A stretch of DNA of 24,900 bases, from positions 1-24,900 of the forward strand of contig DASSEW010000032.1 in assembly GCA_035695065.1 (NCBI GenBank), given 5' to 3'. This document shows, one piece after another, positions 1 to 10,116 of this stretch. The position numbers and the translations under genes were made by a program. Numbering within the stretch: the stretch's first letter is position 1; each line of letters begins with the position of its first letter. Under the pieces are notes generated by a model. That model was not told where the DNA came from, made no database searches, and saw only the letters and a list, made by a program, of their open reading frames with translations. This DNA is from 66-474 sp035695065. GTDB taxonomy: Bacteria; Pseudomonadota; Gammaproteobacteria; Xanthomonadales; Rhodanobacteraceae.

Positions 1-6
1 TGCCAT
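1..6 (-). CDS. rpmA: Start of ribosomal protein L27 gene (partial)
   Basis: On the minus strand an ATG at 6-4 followed by GCA (Met-Ala) runs off the window edge. It is 36 bases downstream of the rplU stop. A GAGG Shine-Dalgarno sequence lies eight bases upstream, in the rplU-rpmA gap. L27 proteins normally begin Met-Ala, and rpmA normally follows rplU in an operon. The assignment therefore rests on position and the first two codons only; no other part of the protein is visible. A GC-rich palindrome (GCCCGCGGGC) sits in the gap between the two genes. Confidence 0.6.
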
Positions 7-42
7 GACATCTGCCTCTGAATTCTGGTCGCCCGCGGGCGC

Positions 43-354
43 TTACCGGGAAATTCCGGTGATCTCGATCTCGGTGTAGTGCTGCCGGTGGCCCATCTGC
101 TTGCGATGGTGCTTGCGGCGGCGGAACTTGACGATCCGCACTTTGTCGTGGCGGCCGTGCGCGCGCACCTTGGCGGCCACGCTGGCGCCGGCGACATTCG
201 GCGCGCCGACGGTGATGTTCTCGCCGTCGCCGATCATCAACACCTGCTCGAATTTGACCGCGGCGTCCACGTCCGCGTCGAGTTTCTCGACGCGCAGGAC
301 GTCGCCCTGCATCACGCGGAACTGGCGTCCGCCGGTAACAATGACTGCGTACAT
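43..354 (-). CDS. rplU: 50S ribosomal protein L21
   Basis: Structural protein of the large ribosomal subunit that binds 23S rRNA. The 103-residue product starts MYAVIVTGGRQFRV, has the L21 core KVRIVKFRRRKHHRKQMGHRQHYTEIEI near its end, and is the usual family length (about 103). An in-frame GTG/ATG-type extension upstream is possible but would add an Arg-rich stretch with no family counterpart. The ATG at 354 has AGAAGGG upstream and fits the family N-terminus. It is followed by rpmA in the same direction, the standard L21-L27 operon. A good sigma-70 promoter lies about 75 bases upstream. Divergently transcribed from uvrA. Confidence 0.97.
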   Translation of the reverse strand: MYAVIVTGGRQFRVMQGDVLRVEKLDADVDAAVKFEQVLMIGDGENITVGAPNVAGASVAAKVRAHGRHDKVRIVKFRRRKHHRKQMGHRQHYTEIEITGISR

Positions 355-427
355 TTTGAAGACCCTTCTGGTTCTGTCGTTATTCTGGTGAAGCCGTCCG
401 GCCGGGTGGGCCCGAACGGAACGCGCA

Positions 428-456
428 AGTATAGCCCGGCCTTGCCCGCCGGGCAA
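428..456 (-). promoter_or_regulatory. Sigma-70 promoter for rplU-rpmA
   Basis: On the minus strand TTGCCC (456-451) and TATACT (433-428) are separated by exactly 17 bases, close to the sigma-70 consensus. Transcription would start near 421 and give a leader of about 65 bases before rplU. The spacer is GC-rich. Seen by eye, not measured. Confidence 0.6.
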
Positions 457-471
457 TCGCGCGGCTCCTGG

Positions 472-560
472 CCCTCCCCTTCAAGGGGAGGGTTGGGTGG
501 GGATGGTTTGACCCGGGCGACAACACCATCCCCATCCCCGCCTTCCCCTGAAGGGGAAGG
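472..560. repeat. Nested palindromic repeat between rplU and uvrA
   Basis: The 349-base gap 355-703 between the divergent genes rplU and uvrA has no coding sequence. Besides the rplU promoter it holds this element. It has a perfect 10-bp stem with one-base centre at 472-492 (arm CCCTCCCCTT), a second hairpin at 541-560 (CCTTCCCC, loop TGAA, GGGGAAGG), and between them a 10-bp stem pairing 498-507 with 525-534 (TGGGGATGGT). The two halves are also imperfect inverted copies of each other, so the whole can fold as one cruciform. This resembles REP/BIME-type intergenic elements. A weak uvrA promoter (TATAGT at 655-660) follows. Confidence 0.7.
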
Positions 561-703
561 AGTAAAGCAGCTTCGGCAATTGCAGCTCTCGGGCTTTACC
601 GACATCCATGGCAATTGGAATGGAGAGCCAACGGCCACATATCAAACCGGTTGGTATAGTAGCCGCCCTTCCGGCGCGCACCCCGATATCTATCTCTGGA
701 CCC

Positions 704-3561
<2,858 letters not shown>

Positions 3562-3565
<4 letters not shown>

Positions 3566-4128
3566 ACACGCGACGCCGCCGAAACAAACCCGATGCGGAG
3601 GCCGGCCCGTCCGGCGCGAAAAAGAACACGCGTTCGCGCAAGGGGGCCAAGCAAGAGCGCGCGGCGGAAAAGCCGGTCGAGCCGGTGCCTGGCGAGGCGC
3701 GTCCGACTCCCAATGCGCAGCAACAATCGGCGCCACGCGTCTTGTTCTCTGCGCCCATCGCGGTGCGCTGGCGCGATCTCGACGCGTTCAACCACGTCAA
3801 CAATTCCAACTTCCTCACCTACCTCGAGGAAGCACGCCTGCAATGGTTGAAGGACGTGCCGGGGCCGTGGTTCGACGCGCATTCGATGCCGCTGCTGGCC
3901 GCGGCGGAATTGAATTACCGCGCGCCCATCGAATGGCCCGCTTCGATCATCGTGGAGCTGTCCTGCGAGCGGCTCGGCAATTCCTCGATCACGATCGGGC
4001 ACCGCATCGTGGATGCGCAGAATCCGCAGAAACTTTATTGCGACGGCCGCACCGTGCTGGTGTGGGCCGATCCCAGCACCGGCAAGCCGGTCCCGTTGCC
4101 GGAAGCGATCCGCAGCGCGGCTGTGTAG
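3562..4128 (+). CDS. Acyl-CoA thioesterase, hotdog fold (4HBT/YbgC-like) with basic N-terminal tail
   Basis: Probable thioesterase that hydrolyses an acyl-CoA or similar thioester; the substrate cannot be told. 188 residues. About residues 65-188 form one hotdog domain: IAVRWRDLDAFNHVNNSNFLTYLEEAR carries the Asp and the HVNN that mark the 4-hydroxybenzoyl-CoA thioesterase group. The first 60 or so residues are unusual for the family: rich in Arg, Lys, Pro and Gln and probably disordered. The ATG overlaps the uvrA stop as ATGA, which implies translational coupling and supports this start. A TTG near 3742 would give a tail-less protein of about 128 residues. The stop TAG is formed by the first bases of a palindromic repeat (4125-4168), so the C-terminus is set by that element. 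Confidence 0.85.
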
Positions 4129-4168
4129 GGCGGGCATTGCCCGCCGTGGCGGACGATGTCCGCCCTAC
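4125..4168. repeat. GTAGGG-type two-hairpin palindromic repeat, copy 1
   Basis: The element begins GTAGGG, ends CCCTAC, and holds hairpin A (GGCGGGCATTGCCCGCC) and hairpin B (GGCGGACGATGTCCGCC). Only three bases separate the hairpins. Four more copies are at 7500-7553, 8404-8487, 11972-12028 (decayed) and 18670-18724. The TAG at 4126-4128 is the stop codon of the thioesterase gene. Confidence 0.85.
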
Positions 4169-4226
4169 GAGCGATTCAGGTGCGCTCGTTATGATGCGAT
4201 CCTCGCCCAAGCAGAAGGAGCGCACG

Positions 4227-5699
4227 ATGCAACCCCGCCTGCTCGCCGCCGCACTCGCGCTTGCATTGACCGCAACCGCCGCCTGCGCGGCCAATGATCC
4301 GCAAACCGGCTCCGCCGATGCGAATGCCGCGCTGACCATCTACCACGCCGACAACGACGCGCTGTTCTCCGGCGATGCGCAGGGCGCGCTGGACAGCGGC
4401 CACGCCGTGGTGCACGAACAGCGCCGCGTCGACGTGCAGGCCGGTCGCCAGACGCTGCGCCTGGGCGGCCTGCCCGCCAGCGTCGAACCCGAAGCGGTGC
4501 AGGTGAACTTCGGCAACGGCGTGGAGGTCACCGGCCGCCGGATCGTGCTCGCGCGTGGCGACGCCGACAGCGCGCTGGCCGGGCACGTCGGCGAACACGT
4601 CACGGTGACCGGCAGCAACGGCCAGACGATTGCCGAAGGCACACTCATTGGCGCCGACGGCAACGGACTCACTGTTCGCAATGCCAGCGGCGGCGCCATC
4701 GTGGTACACGACTATGCGACGGTCGCGCTGCAACCCGGCTCGGTGAACGGCGGCGGCAGCGTGCTGCTGGACGTGGACGCCAATGCATCCGGCATGCGCG
4801 ACGCACGACTCACCTATTCCACTTCCGGCATCGGCTGGCGCGCGGCCTACGACGGGACGCTCGCTTCCGGCGCTGCATGCCGCATGCATTTCGATCCGCA
4901 GGCCAGCATCGCCAACCGCAGCGGTCGCGATTACGAGGGGGCAGCCGTCAAGCTTGTCGCCGGGCAGCCGAATCTCGCCAGCGCGCCGCGGATGTACATG
5001 GCGAAAGCCATGGTGGCCGAAGCCGCGCCACCACGCCCGTTGCCGCAACAGAGCACACTCGGCGACTACCGCAGCTTCACCCTGCCGCATCCGGTGGACC
5101 TGCCCGACGGCACGGTCACGCTGACGCCGCTCTATGCGGCCTCCGACCTCGATTGCACGCGCCAGTACCTGCTGGAATCCGGCAATGCCTGGCATCCGCC
5201 GAAGCCGATCCTCGAAGCCGATTATGGCGACGACAATTTCCAGGATCGGCCGATCGCATCCACGCTGATGTTCGATGCGCCGGCCGCGCTGCCGGCCGGC
5301 ACGCTGCGCGCATTCACCGTGGCTCGCGACGGTGCGCCGGAACTGCTCGGCCAGGGCGATATTCCCGACACACCCAAGGGGCAGCAAGCTCGCGTCACGC
5401 TGGGCGAGAGTTTCGACCTGCGCGCCAGCCGCGAGCGCACCGCGTTCTCGGTGGACAAGGGCGCGCACACGATGGATGAAGCCTTCCGCGTGACGCTCAG
5501 CAACGGCGGCGACGTCGCGCGCACGGTCACTGTCCGCGAACACCCGAATCGCTGGCACGTGTGGAAGTTGATCTCGTCGAGCGCGAAGCCGGACAAACAG
5601 ACGCCGGACACGCTGGAGTTCGCGATCAACGTGCCGGCGCAAGGCAAGGCGGTGCTGGATTACAAAGTGCGGTACACGTGGTTGCCGAAAGACGAATGA
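4227..5699 (+). CDS. Exported DUF4139 domain protein
   Basis: Function unknown. The 490-residue product starts with a clear signal peptide (MQPRLLAAALALALTATAACA, cleavage probably after ACA), so it should reach the periplasm. A lipobox is poor, with Thr at -3, so a lipoprotein is less likely. The body matches the DUF4139 family: an N-terminal part on how the protein is organised around QTLRLGGLPASVEPEAVQV, then LTYSTSGIGWRAAYDG, and a C-terminal beta-rich part with TVTVREHPNRWHVWKL and DYKVRYTW. The start at 4227 is fixed by AAGGAG six bases upstream; two upstream ATGs at 4191/4194 lack one. TATGAT at 4190-4195 may be a -10 box, although its -35 is weak. It does not seem linked in function to uvrA. 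Confidence 0.82.
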   Translation: MQPRLLAAALALALTATAACAANDPQTGSADANAALTIYHADNDALFSGDAQGALDSGHAVVHEQRRVDVQAGRQTLRLGGLPASVEPEAVQVNFGNGVEVTGRRIVLARGDADSALAGHVGEHVTVTGSNGQTIAEGTLIGADGNGLTVRNASGGAIVVHDYATVALQPGSVNGGGSVLLDVDANASGMRDARLTYSTSGIGWRAAYDGTLASGAACRMHFDPQASIANRSGRDYEGAAVKLVAGQPNLASAPRMYMAKAMVAEAAPPRPLPQQSTLGDYRSFTLPHPVDLPDGTVTLTPLYAASDLDCTRQYLLESGNAWHPPKPILEADYGDDNFQDRPIASTLMFDAPAALPAGTLRAFTVARDGAPELLGQGDIPDTPKGQQARVTLGESFDLRASRERTAFSVDKGAHTMDEAFRVTLSNGGDVARTVTVREHPNRWHVWKLISSSAKPDKQTPDTLEFAINVPAQGKAVLDYKVRYTWLPKDE

Positions 5700-5740
5700 A
5701 ACGGGGACTCGGGACTCGGCAAAAGGGTAAAACCATATCC

Positions 5741-5846
5741 GTCATTCCGGGGCGCCGCCGTCTCGTCCGGCGGCGAACCCGGAATCTGCATTGCTCCTGT
5801 TCCGGAAAGCAGACTCCGGATCGCCGCTTCGCGGAGCCCGGGATGG
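5741..5846. repeat. Palindromic intergenic repeat (ATTCCGGG type)
   Basis: The gap between the DUF4139 gene and the next gene (5700-5879) has no coding sequence. It contains a long hairpin at about 5744-5785: outer arms ATTCCGGG/CCCGGAAT and inner arms CGCCGCCG (5753-5760) and CGGCGGCG (5768-5775) around a seven-base loop. A second GC-rich part follows (CGGATCGCCGCTTCGCGG to GCCCGGGATGGC). This pattern resembles the GTCATTCCGG repeats scattered in many proteobacterial genomes. Only this copy is in the window. Confidence 0.6.
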
Positions 5847-5879
5847 CAAACCAGGAAAAATCCTGCACGAAGGATCATC

Positions 5880-6638
5880 ATGCTCGACAAAATCGAACAC
5901 GACAGCGGCATCCGCGAACTGCGGCTCAACCGCCCGCCGGTCAACGCGCTGAATCCGGAACTCGTGCATGCATTGCGCGAAGAGGTGGAGGCCGCGCCGC
6001 GCGAAGGCGCGCAGGCGCTGGCGATCTCCGGCAGCTCCGGCATCTTCTCCGCCGGACTGGACGTGCCGACGCTGCTGGCGCTGGATCGCAACCGGATGCG
6101 TGCGTTCTGGAGCGAATTCTTCGGCCTCTGCGGCGAGCTGGCACGCTCACCTGTTCCGATTGCCGCCGCGATCACCGGTCACTCGCCCGCGGGCGGCGCG
6201 GTGCTGGCGCTGTTCTGCGATTACCGCGTGATGGCGCGCGGCGCGTACCGCATCGGCCTGAACGAAGTGCAGGTCGGGCTGACCGTGCCCGATTGCATCC
6301 AGGCTGGATTGCGGCGTCTGATCGGCGCGTATCGCGCCGAACGCCTGCTGGTGCAGGGCGCGATGCTGGATGCCGAGGCCGCGCTGGCGATCGGCTTCGT
6401 GGACGAACTGGCGGACGTGGATTTCGTCAGCGCGCGCGCGATCCGCTGGCTCGGCGAGCTGTTGAAACTGCCGCGCCAGGCGATGCTTTCCACGCGCGGC
6501 ATGGCCCGCGCGGACCTCGCCGCGCTGTTCGCAGATCCGGCCTCGCTGCCGGTCGAAGATTTCCTCGACATGTGGTTCGCGCCGGAAGCGCAGGACACGC
6601 TGCGGGCAATGGTGGAGCGGCTCAAGGCGAAGAAGTAG
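5880..6638 (+). CDS. Enoyl-CoA isomerase/hydratase family protein (ECI1-like)
   Basis: Crotonase-fold enzyme of 252 residues, acting on enoyl-CoA thioesters in fatty-acid breakdown. The oxyanion-hole segments are present: IFSAGLD (about 56-62) and GHSPAGGAVLALFCDYRVMARG (about 101-122). The region GLNEVQVGLTVPDCIQAGL has one catalytic-type Glu (Glu129) in the context NE-x-Q-x-G, as in mitochondrial delta3,delta2-enoyl-CoA isomerase (ECI1). The second Glu pattern of true hydratases is not obvious. I therefore favour isomerase, shifting the double bond of unsaturated acyl-CoA, from motif resemblance only. The start ATG has AAGGA at good spacing. Its 3' end overlaps the 3' end of the opposite gene sseA by 17 bases. 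Confidence 0.85.
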   Translation: MLDKIEHDSGIRELRLNRPPVNALNPELVHALREEVEAAPREGAQALAISGSSGIFSAGLDVPTLLALDRNRMRAFWSEFFGLCGELARSPVPIAAAITGHSPAGGAVLALFCDYRVMARGAYRIGLNEVQVGLTVPDCIQAGLRRLIGAYRAERLLVQGAMLDAEAALAIGFVDELADVDFVSARAIRWLGELLKLPRQAMLSTRGMARADLAALFADPASLPVEDFLDMWFAPEAQDTLRAMVERLKAKK

Positions 6639-7485
6639 CGCCGGTCGCGACCGGCCGCGACGGGTCACTGACATAGCCCGACCACGACGGCGCGAACAGC
6701 CGCGAGCCGTGCAGGCCCGCGGCTTCCATCGCCAAGAGGTTGTGCGCGGCGGTCACGCCCGAGCCGCACATGTGGATCACATCGCGGGCGTCGTGATCAC
6801 CCAGCACTGCCGCGAATTCGTCGCGCAGTTGCGCGGGTGACTTGAAGCGGCCGTTCGCGTCGAGGTTGTCGTTGAACGGGCGATTCAGCGCGCCCGGCAC
6901 GTGCCCGGCGACCGGATCGATCGGCTCGACCTCGCCGCGATAGCGCGCTGCGCCGCGCGCGTCCAGCACCAGCGTTGAACCCCCGCCTCGCAAGCGCTCG
7001 AGTTCTTCGTAGTACACGACCTGCGCCGGATCGAAACGCACGCCCACCTTCGTTGGTTCGCGCGGATGCGCCTCGCCCTGCTCGACCGGGAGGTCCGCTT
7101 CGCGCCACGCACGCCAGCCGCCATCCAGCACGCTGGCGGCAATGCCGCAAGCGCGCAGCATCCACCAGAGCCTTGCCGCCGCCAGCGCGCCGCCATTGTC
7201 GTCATAAGTCACCACGCGCGTGCGCGGCGTCCAGCCCCAGCGCGAGAGTGTTTGCGAAAACGCCGGCGCGTCCGGCAGCGGATGGCGACCGAGTCCCTGC
7301 TTCGACAGGTCGGAAAGATCGCGGTCGAGGCTCGCGTACACCGCGCCAGGAATATGTGCCTCGCGAAATTCGCGCTCGCCCTTGCCCGGATCGGACAGCT
7401 CGAAACGGCAATCCACGATCAACGTTTCGGAGGCCGGCAACGCGGCGAGATCGCGGGTGTCCATCAAAACGCTCGACTCGTTCAT
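6622..7485 (-). CDS. sseA: 3-mercaptopyruvate sulfurtransferase (tandem rhodanese)
   Basis: Moves sulfur from 3-mercaptopyruvate (or thiosulfate) to a thiol or cyanide acceptor; cytoplasmic. 287 residues, usual length for the family (about 280). Two rhodanese domains: an inactive first one (about 10-140, with IVDCRFELSDPGKGEREFREAHIPGA) and an active second one (about 165-285) with Cys240 in CGSGVTAAH. The CGSGV loop is the mercaptopyruvate type; thiosulfate enzymes have CRKGV. Start at ATG 7485 with GAGGAA upstream; a longer frame to 7512 would run into the repeat at 7500-7553 and is not used. It is the last gene of a minus-strand set with nudL and the DUF1289 gene, and it converges on the isomerase gene. 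Confidence 0.92.
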   Translation of the reverse strand: MNESSVLMDTRDLAALPASETLIVDCRFELSDPGKGEREFREAHIPGAVYASLDRDLSDLSKQGLGRHPLPDAPAFSQTLSRWGWTPRTRVVTYDDNGGALAAARLWWMLRACGIAASVLDGGWRAWREADLPVEQGEAHPREPTKVGVRFDPAQVVYYEELERLRGGGSTLVLDARGAARYRGEVEPIDPVAGHVPGALNRPFNDNLDANGRFKSPAQLRDEFAAVLGDHDARDVIHMCGSGVTAAHNLLAMEAAGLHGSRLFAPSWSGYVSDPSRPVATGATSSP

Positions 7486-7499
7486 GGCATCAGTTCCTC

Positions 7500-7553
7500 G
7501 TAGGGCGGACACCGTCCGCCGACTTCGATTCCGGCGGGCGATGCCCGCCCTAC
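7500..7553. repeat. GTAGGG-type two-hairpin palindromic repeat, copy 2
   Basis: Same element as at 4125-4168 but in the opposite direction: hairpin B type (GGCGGACACCGTCCGCC) comes first on the plus strand, then hairpin A type (GGCGGGCGATGCCCGCC), with a 12-base spacer. It fills most of the gap between nudL and sseA. The minus-strand TAG at 7552-7550, inside its CCCTAC end, is the stop codon of nudL. Confidence 0.85.
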
Positions 7554-8170
7554 ATCAGTTCCATCCGCCGCATCAAATTGATCAGCATGAGCGCGGTCGC
7601 TCCCCAGATCAACGGATCGGTGCCGGCGTACTCGTACACGCGGCGGCGTTGCCCGCGCGCGACGAACTCGCGTTCGCGCAGATTGGCCGGATCGAGCAGA
7701 AATTCGAGTGGCACCTCGAACACCGATTCCACTTCGGCCGATTGCGGCGACAGCTGCGCACCCGTCGCGATGCGCGCGACCACCGGCGTGACGCAATAGC
7801 CGCTGACCGTCTCCAGGCAATCGAGGAAGCCCAGCGGTTGCGCATCGCGTGGATCGAGGCCGATTTCCTCGCGTGCTTCGCGCAGCGCCGTGGCGATCGC
7901 ATCGACATCGTCCGGGTCGGCGCGGCCGCCCGGAAGCGCGACCTGGCCGGCGTGCGTGCGCAACCCGCTGTGGCGAAGGGTGAAGACCACCGTCGGTTGC
8001 GGCAGGTCGCGGATGCCGAGCAGCACGGCCGCCTTCGTGCGCGGCGCTTCGCCCAGCAGGTCCAGCAGTTCAGCGCGGTTCCAGCCGGGCGCCTGCGGAG
8101 GGATGTCGAGCGGGTGCAGCGCCTGCGCGACGGCTGCAATCGAAATTTGCTGATTCGGCGACCTCATCAT
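7550..8170 (-). CDS. nudL: CoA pyrophosphatase, Nudix family (NudL/YeaB)
   Basis: Nudix hydrolase expected to split CoA or acyl-CoA into 3',5'-ADP and phosphopantetheine. 206 residues, near the E. coli NudL length of 192. The family segment THAGQVALPGGRADPDD leads straight into the Nudix helix ALREAREEIGL; as in NudL, the usual Gx5E position is Asp-rich. Start at the first of two adjacent ATGs (8170 or 8167), 17 bases after the DUF1289 stop; there is no strong Shine-Dalgarno, so translation may depend on the gene before it. The stop TAG lies in a palindromic repeat (7500-7553). Followed by sseA on the same strand. Confidence 0.92.
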   Translation of the reverse strand: MMRSPNQQISIAAVAQALHPLDIPPQAPGWNRAELLDLLGEAPRTKAAVLLGIRDLPQPTVVFTLRHSGLRTHAGQVALPGGRADPDDVDAIATALREAREEIGLDPRDAQPLGFLDCLETVSGYCVTPVVARIATGAQLSPQSAEVESVFEVPLEFLLDPANLREREFVARGQRRRVYEYAGTDPLIWGATALMLINLMRRMELM

Positions 8171-8187
8171 GGATCGATGAGTATGCG

Positions 8188-8376
8188 TCACCCGGCCGCC
8201 TGGCGTTGGGGCAACACCTCGCGCATGCAACGCAGGCGCTCGGCGTCGCTCATCGTGCCCCAGCGCGCGATTTCGTCCAGCGTGCGCCGGCAGCCGACGC
8301 AGTAGCCCTGCGCATCCAGCTTGCAAACGCCGATGCAGGGCGTGAGCGGCAAGGGCGGCGGCGCAAAAACATTCAT
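8188..8376 (-). CDS. DUF1289 small cysteine-rich protein
   Basis: 62-residue protein. The family pattern is clear: TPCIGVCKLD, then GYCVGCRRTLDEIARW, then MSDAERLRCM. Four Cys in two CxxxC/CxxC pairs suggest metal or Fe-S binding, but the biochemical role of DUF1289 is not known to me. Start chosen at ATG 8376 (MNVFAPPP). A longer frame upstream to 8463 would translate the palindromic repeat at 8404-8487 and is rejected. No good Shine-Dalgarno is visible. Next to nudL with a 17-base gap; DUF1289 genes are often small members of such operons. Confidence 0.85.
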   Translation of the reverse strand: MNVFAPPPLPLTPCIGVCKLDAQGYCVGCRRTLDEIARWGTMSDAERLRCMREVLPQRQAAG

Positions 8377-8403
8377 CGGCGGAAGCGTAACACCACCGCG
8401 CAA

Positions 8404-8487
8404 GTAGGGCGGGCAATGCCCGCCGGAAAAACCGGGGCGATGCACATGCGCAAGGATGCGCAATTCGGCGGACAGTGTCCGCCCTAC
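8404..8487. repeat. GTAGGG-type two-hairpin palindromic repeat, copy 3
   Basis: Hairpin A (GGCGGGCAATGCCCGCC) and hairpin B (GGCGGACAGTGTCCGCC) are set apart by a longer spacer of about 40 bases. It fills the gap between the FKBP gene and the DUF1289 gene. The minus-strand TAG at 8486-8484, in its CCCTAC end, is the stop codon of the FKBP gene. Confidence 0.85.
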
Positions 8488-9191
8488 GGCTTGGAGTCCA
8501 GCAGCCTTATATCGAAAACCAGCGCTTCATTCGGCCCGATGCGGGGAAGATCTCCGCGGATGCCATAGGCCTGGTCGGGCGGCACGAAAACCTGCCAGTG
8601 ATCGCCCACGTGCATCTGCGTGATGATCTGCCGCCAGCCGGGAATCATCTGGTCCACGGGGAACACGGCCGGCTTGCCGCTGTCGTTCGTGTCGGCGAAC
8701 ACGGTGCCGTCGAGGAAGGCGCCGCGGAACTGCAGGGTGACTTCGCTGCCGAGCGTCGGGCTCTTGTCGCCGTGCCCGTCCTCCAGCACCTTGTACTGCA
8801 CGCCTGAGGGCAGCGTCACGATGCCCTTCTGCTGCTTGTTCTGGGCGAAGAATTTCTGGCTGCGCGCGAGATTCTTCGCGGCCAGCGCAGCGAAATCCGC
8901 GCGCGCCTGCGCGACCATCCGCTGTTGCATCGCCGCGATCACCTGCTGCATCTCCTGCGGGGTGTAGGCCGGCTTTTTCCGGCCATAGCCATCCTGCACG
9001 CCACGCAGCACGGCCGCGATGTCTATCTGCAAGCCGTGCTGGCCCAGGTCACGCCCGGCTTCGTAGCCCAAGGCATAGGAAAGCTTGTGATCGCCCTGTG
9101 CAGGCGCGGTCTGCGCGCGCGCGCCCAGCGGCAACGTCGCTGCCGCTGTCATGACCAACAGGCCGAAGATGCCGGCGCTGCCGCTCCTCAT
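8484..9191 (-). CDS. Exported FKBP-type peptidyl-prolyl isomerase (FkpA/Mip-like)
   Basis: Periplasmic proline isomerase and chaperone. 235 residues. Signal peptide at about 1-27 (hydrophobic GIFGLLVMTAAATLPLGARA, cleaved before QTAPAQ). Residues about 35-125 are the N-terminal helical dimerisation domain (KLSYALGYEAGRDL, PAYTPQEMQQVIAAMQQRM). Residues about 130-235 are the FKBP domain: LPSGVQYKVLEDG, VTLQFRGAFLDGTVFADT, PGWRQIITQMHVGDHWQVFVPPDQAYG, IGPNEALVFDIRLL. Start ATG 9191 has GGAG seven bases upstream; a GTG at 9197 is too close to it. A hairpin (arms CGCGGG/CCCGCG, 9215-9231) and a possible promoter (TTCCAA, 17 bases, TAGCAT at 9239-9234) lie upstream. The stop codon is inside a palindromic repeat. 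Confidence 0.92.
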   Translation of the reverse strand: MRSGSAGIFGLLVMTAAATLPLGARAQTAPAQGDHKLSYALGYEAGRDLGQHGLQIDIAAVLRGVQDGYGRKKPAYTPQEMQQVIAAMQQRMVAQARADFAALAAKNLARSQKFFAQNKQQKGIVTLPSGVQYKVLEDGHGDKSPTLGSEVTLQFRGAFLDGTVFADTNDSGKPAVFPVDQMIPGWRQIITQMHVGDHWQVFVPPDQAYGIRGDLPRIGPNEALVFDIRLLDSKP

Positions 9192-9288
9192 GCACACTCT
9201 CCGAAGGGTTCGATCGCGGGCGATTCCCGCGCGATGCTAGATCATGCCGCCGGTTGTTGGAACATGGCGGCCGGCAAAGGTTCCCGGG

Positions 9289-10116
9289 TCAGTGCCCATT
9301 GCGATATTTCTTCTCGCCCGCGGTCACGCGCAGGTCCAGCCGGTTTTCCGGCGGCGCCAGCGGGCAGGTGGCGAACGCGGTGAAGGCGCAGGGCGGGTTG
9401 TAGGCCTTGTTGAAGTCCAGCACGATCCGGCCGTCACGCGGCGGGTCGGCATAGAGGAACCTCGCCGCGCCATAGGTTTCGCGCCCCGACGTGCCGTCGG
9501 CGAAGATCAGGAAGAGTTGCGTGTCGCCCGGCACCTCGATCACCGGCAGCAGCTCGTGCCTGCGCCCTTCCCGCTCGAACACGGCCTTGCCCGGCACCGG
9601 ATAGCGCTCCATCTGGCCGATCACGTTGGCGGTTTCCAGCGTCCGCGGCGGATCGAACGGAATCCAGTCCGCCGTGATGCGCCACGAGGCATCCACCGGG
9701 AATGATTCGATTTCGGCGAACCGCGTGCGCGTTTCCGCCTCGCTGTCGCGCACGCGCAGCGCCTTGCGGCCACCGCGGTCGATCACGACGAAGTTGGCAC
9801 TGCCGAACGACACGCACGTCGGCTTCGGCTCGCGGTCGTCCCGCAGGATCGCGCGCGATTTCGATTCGCCATCAATCAGCGCGTCGCTTCCGGGCGCAAG
9901 CTGCAGAGCCAGCGTGTCGTCCGCACGCCATTCGATGGTGCCCAGGTGCGCCGGCGCCTTCGCCAGCACGACCGTATTGTCGGCGGCACTGCCCAGCGTG
10001 TTGGGCCCAGGCTCCAGCCAGTGCAGGCCGGTGAGGCTCAGCCAGCCGTCCGGCGCGGTCAGTCGCGCGATGCGTTGCGCGCGCCAGTGTTCGACGGATG
10101 CCTGATAGTCGTCCAT
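9289..10116 (-). CDS. DUF1684 protein
   Basis: Function unknown. 275 residues with the DUF1684 features: near the start RIARLTAPDGWLSLTGLHWLEPG, in the middle DASWRITADWIPFDPP and VIGQMERYPVPGKAVF, then FADGTSGRETYGAARFLY, and near the end NPPCAFTAFATCPLAPPENRL. No signal peptide, so probably cytoplasmic. The start ATG at 10116 shares one base with the mutL stop (TGATG), which indicates coupled translation with mutL and settles the start. In E. coli this place behind mutL is held by miaA and hfq, so the neighbour differs here. No catalytic role can be read from the sequence. Confidence 0.87.
   Translation of the reverse strand: MDDYQASVEHWRAQRIARLTAPDGWLSLTGLHWLEPGPNTLGSAADNTVVLAKAPAHLGTIEWRADDTLALQLAPGSDALIDGESKSRAILRDDREPKPTCVSFGSANFVVIDRGGRKALRVRDSEAETRTRFAEIESFPVDASWRITADWIPFDPPRTLETANVIGQMERYPVPGKAVFEREGRRHELLPVIEVPGDTQLFLIFADGTSGRETYGAARFLYADPPRDGRIVLDFNKAYNPPCAFTAFATCPLAPPENRLDLRVTAGEKKYRNGH

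Noticed and set aside
600..703. LexA/SOS box before uvrA
   Set aside because: Looked for a CTG-N10-CAG or other symmetric operator; none convincing. SOS control cannot be claimed.
8377..8463. Longer DUF1289 protein starting at 8463
   Set aside because: The extra residues are the translation of the palindromic repeat; the family match begins after ATG 8376.
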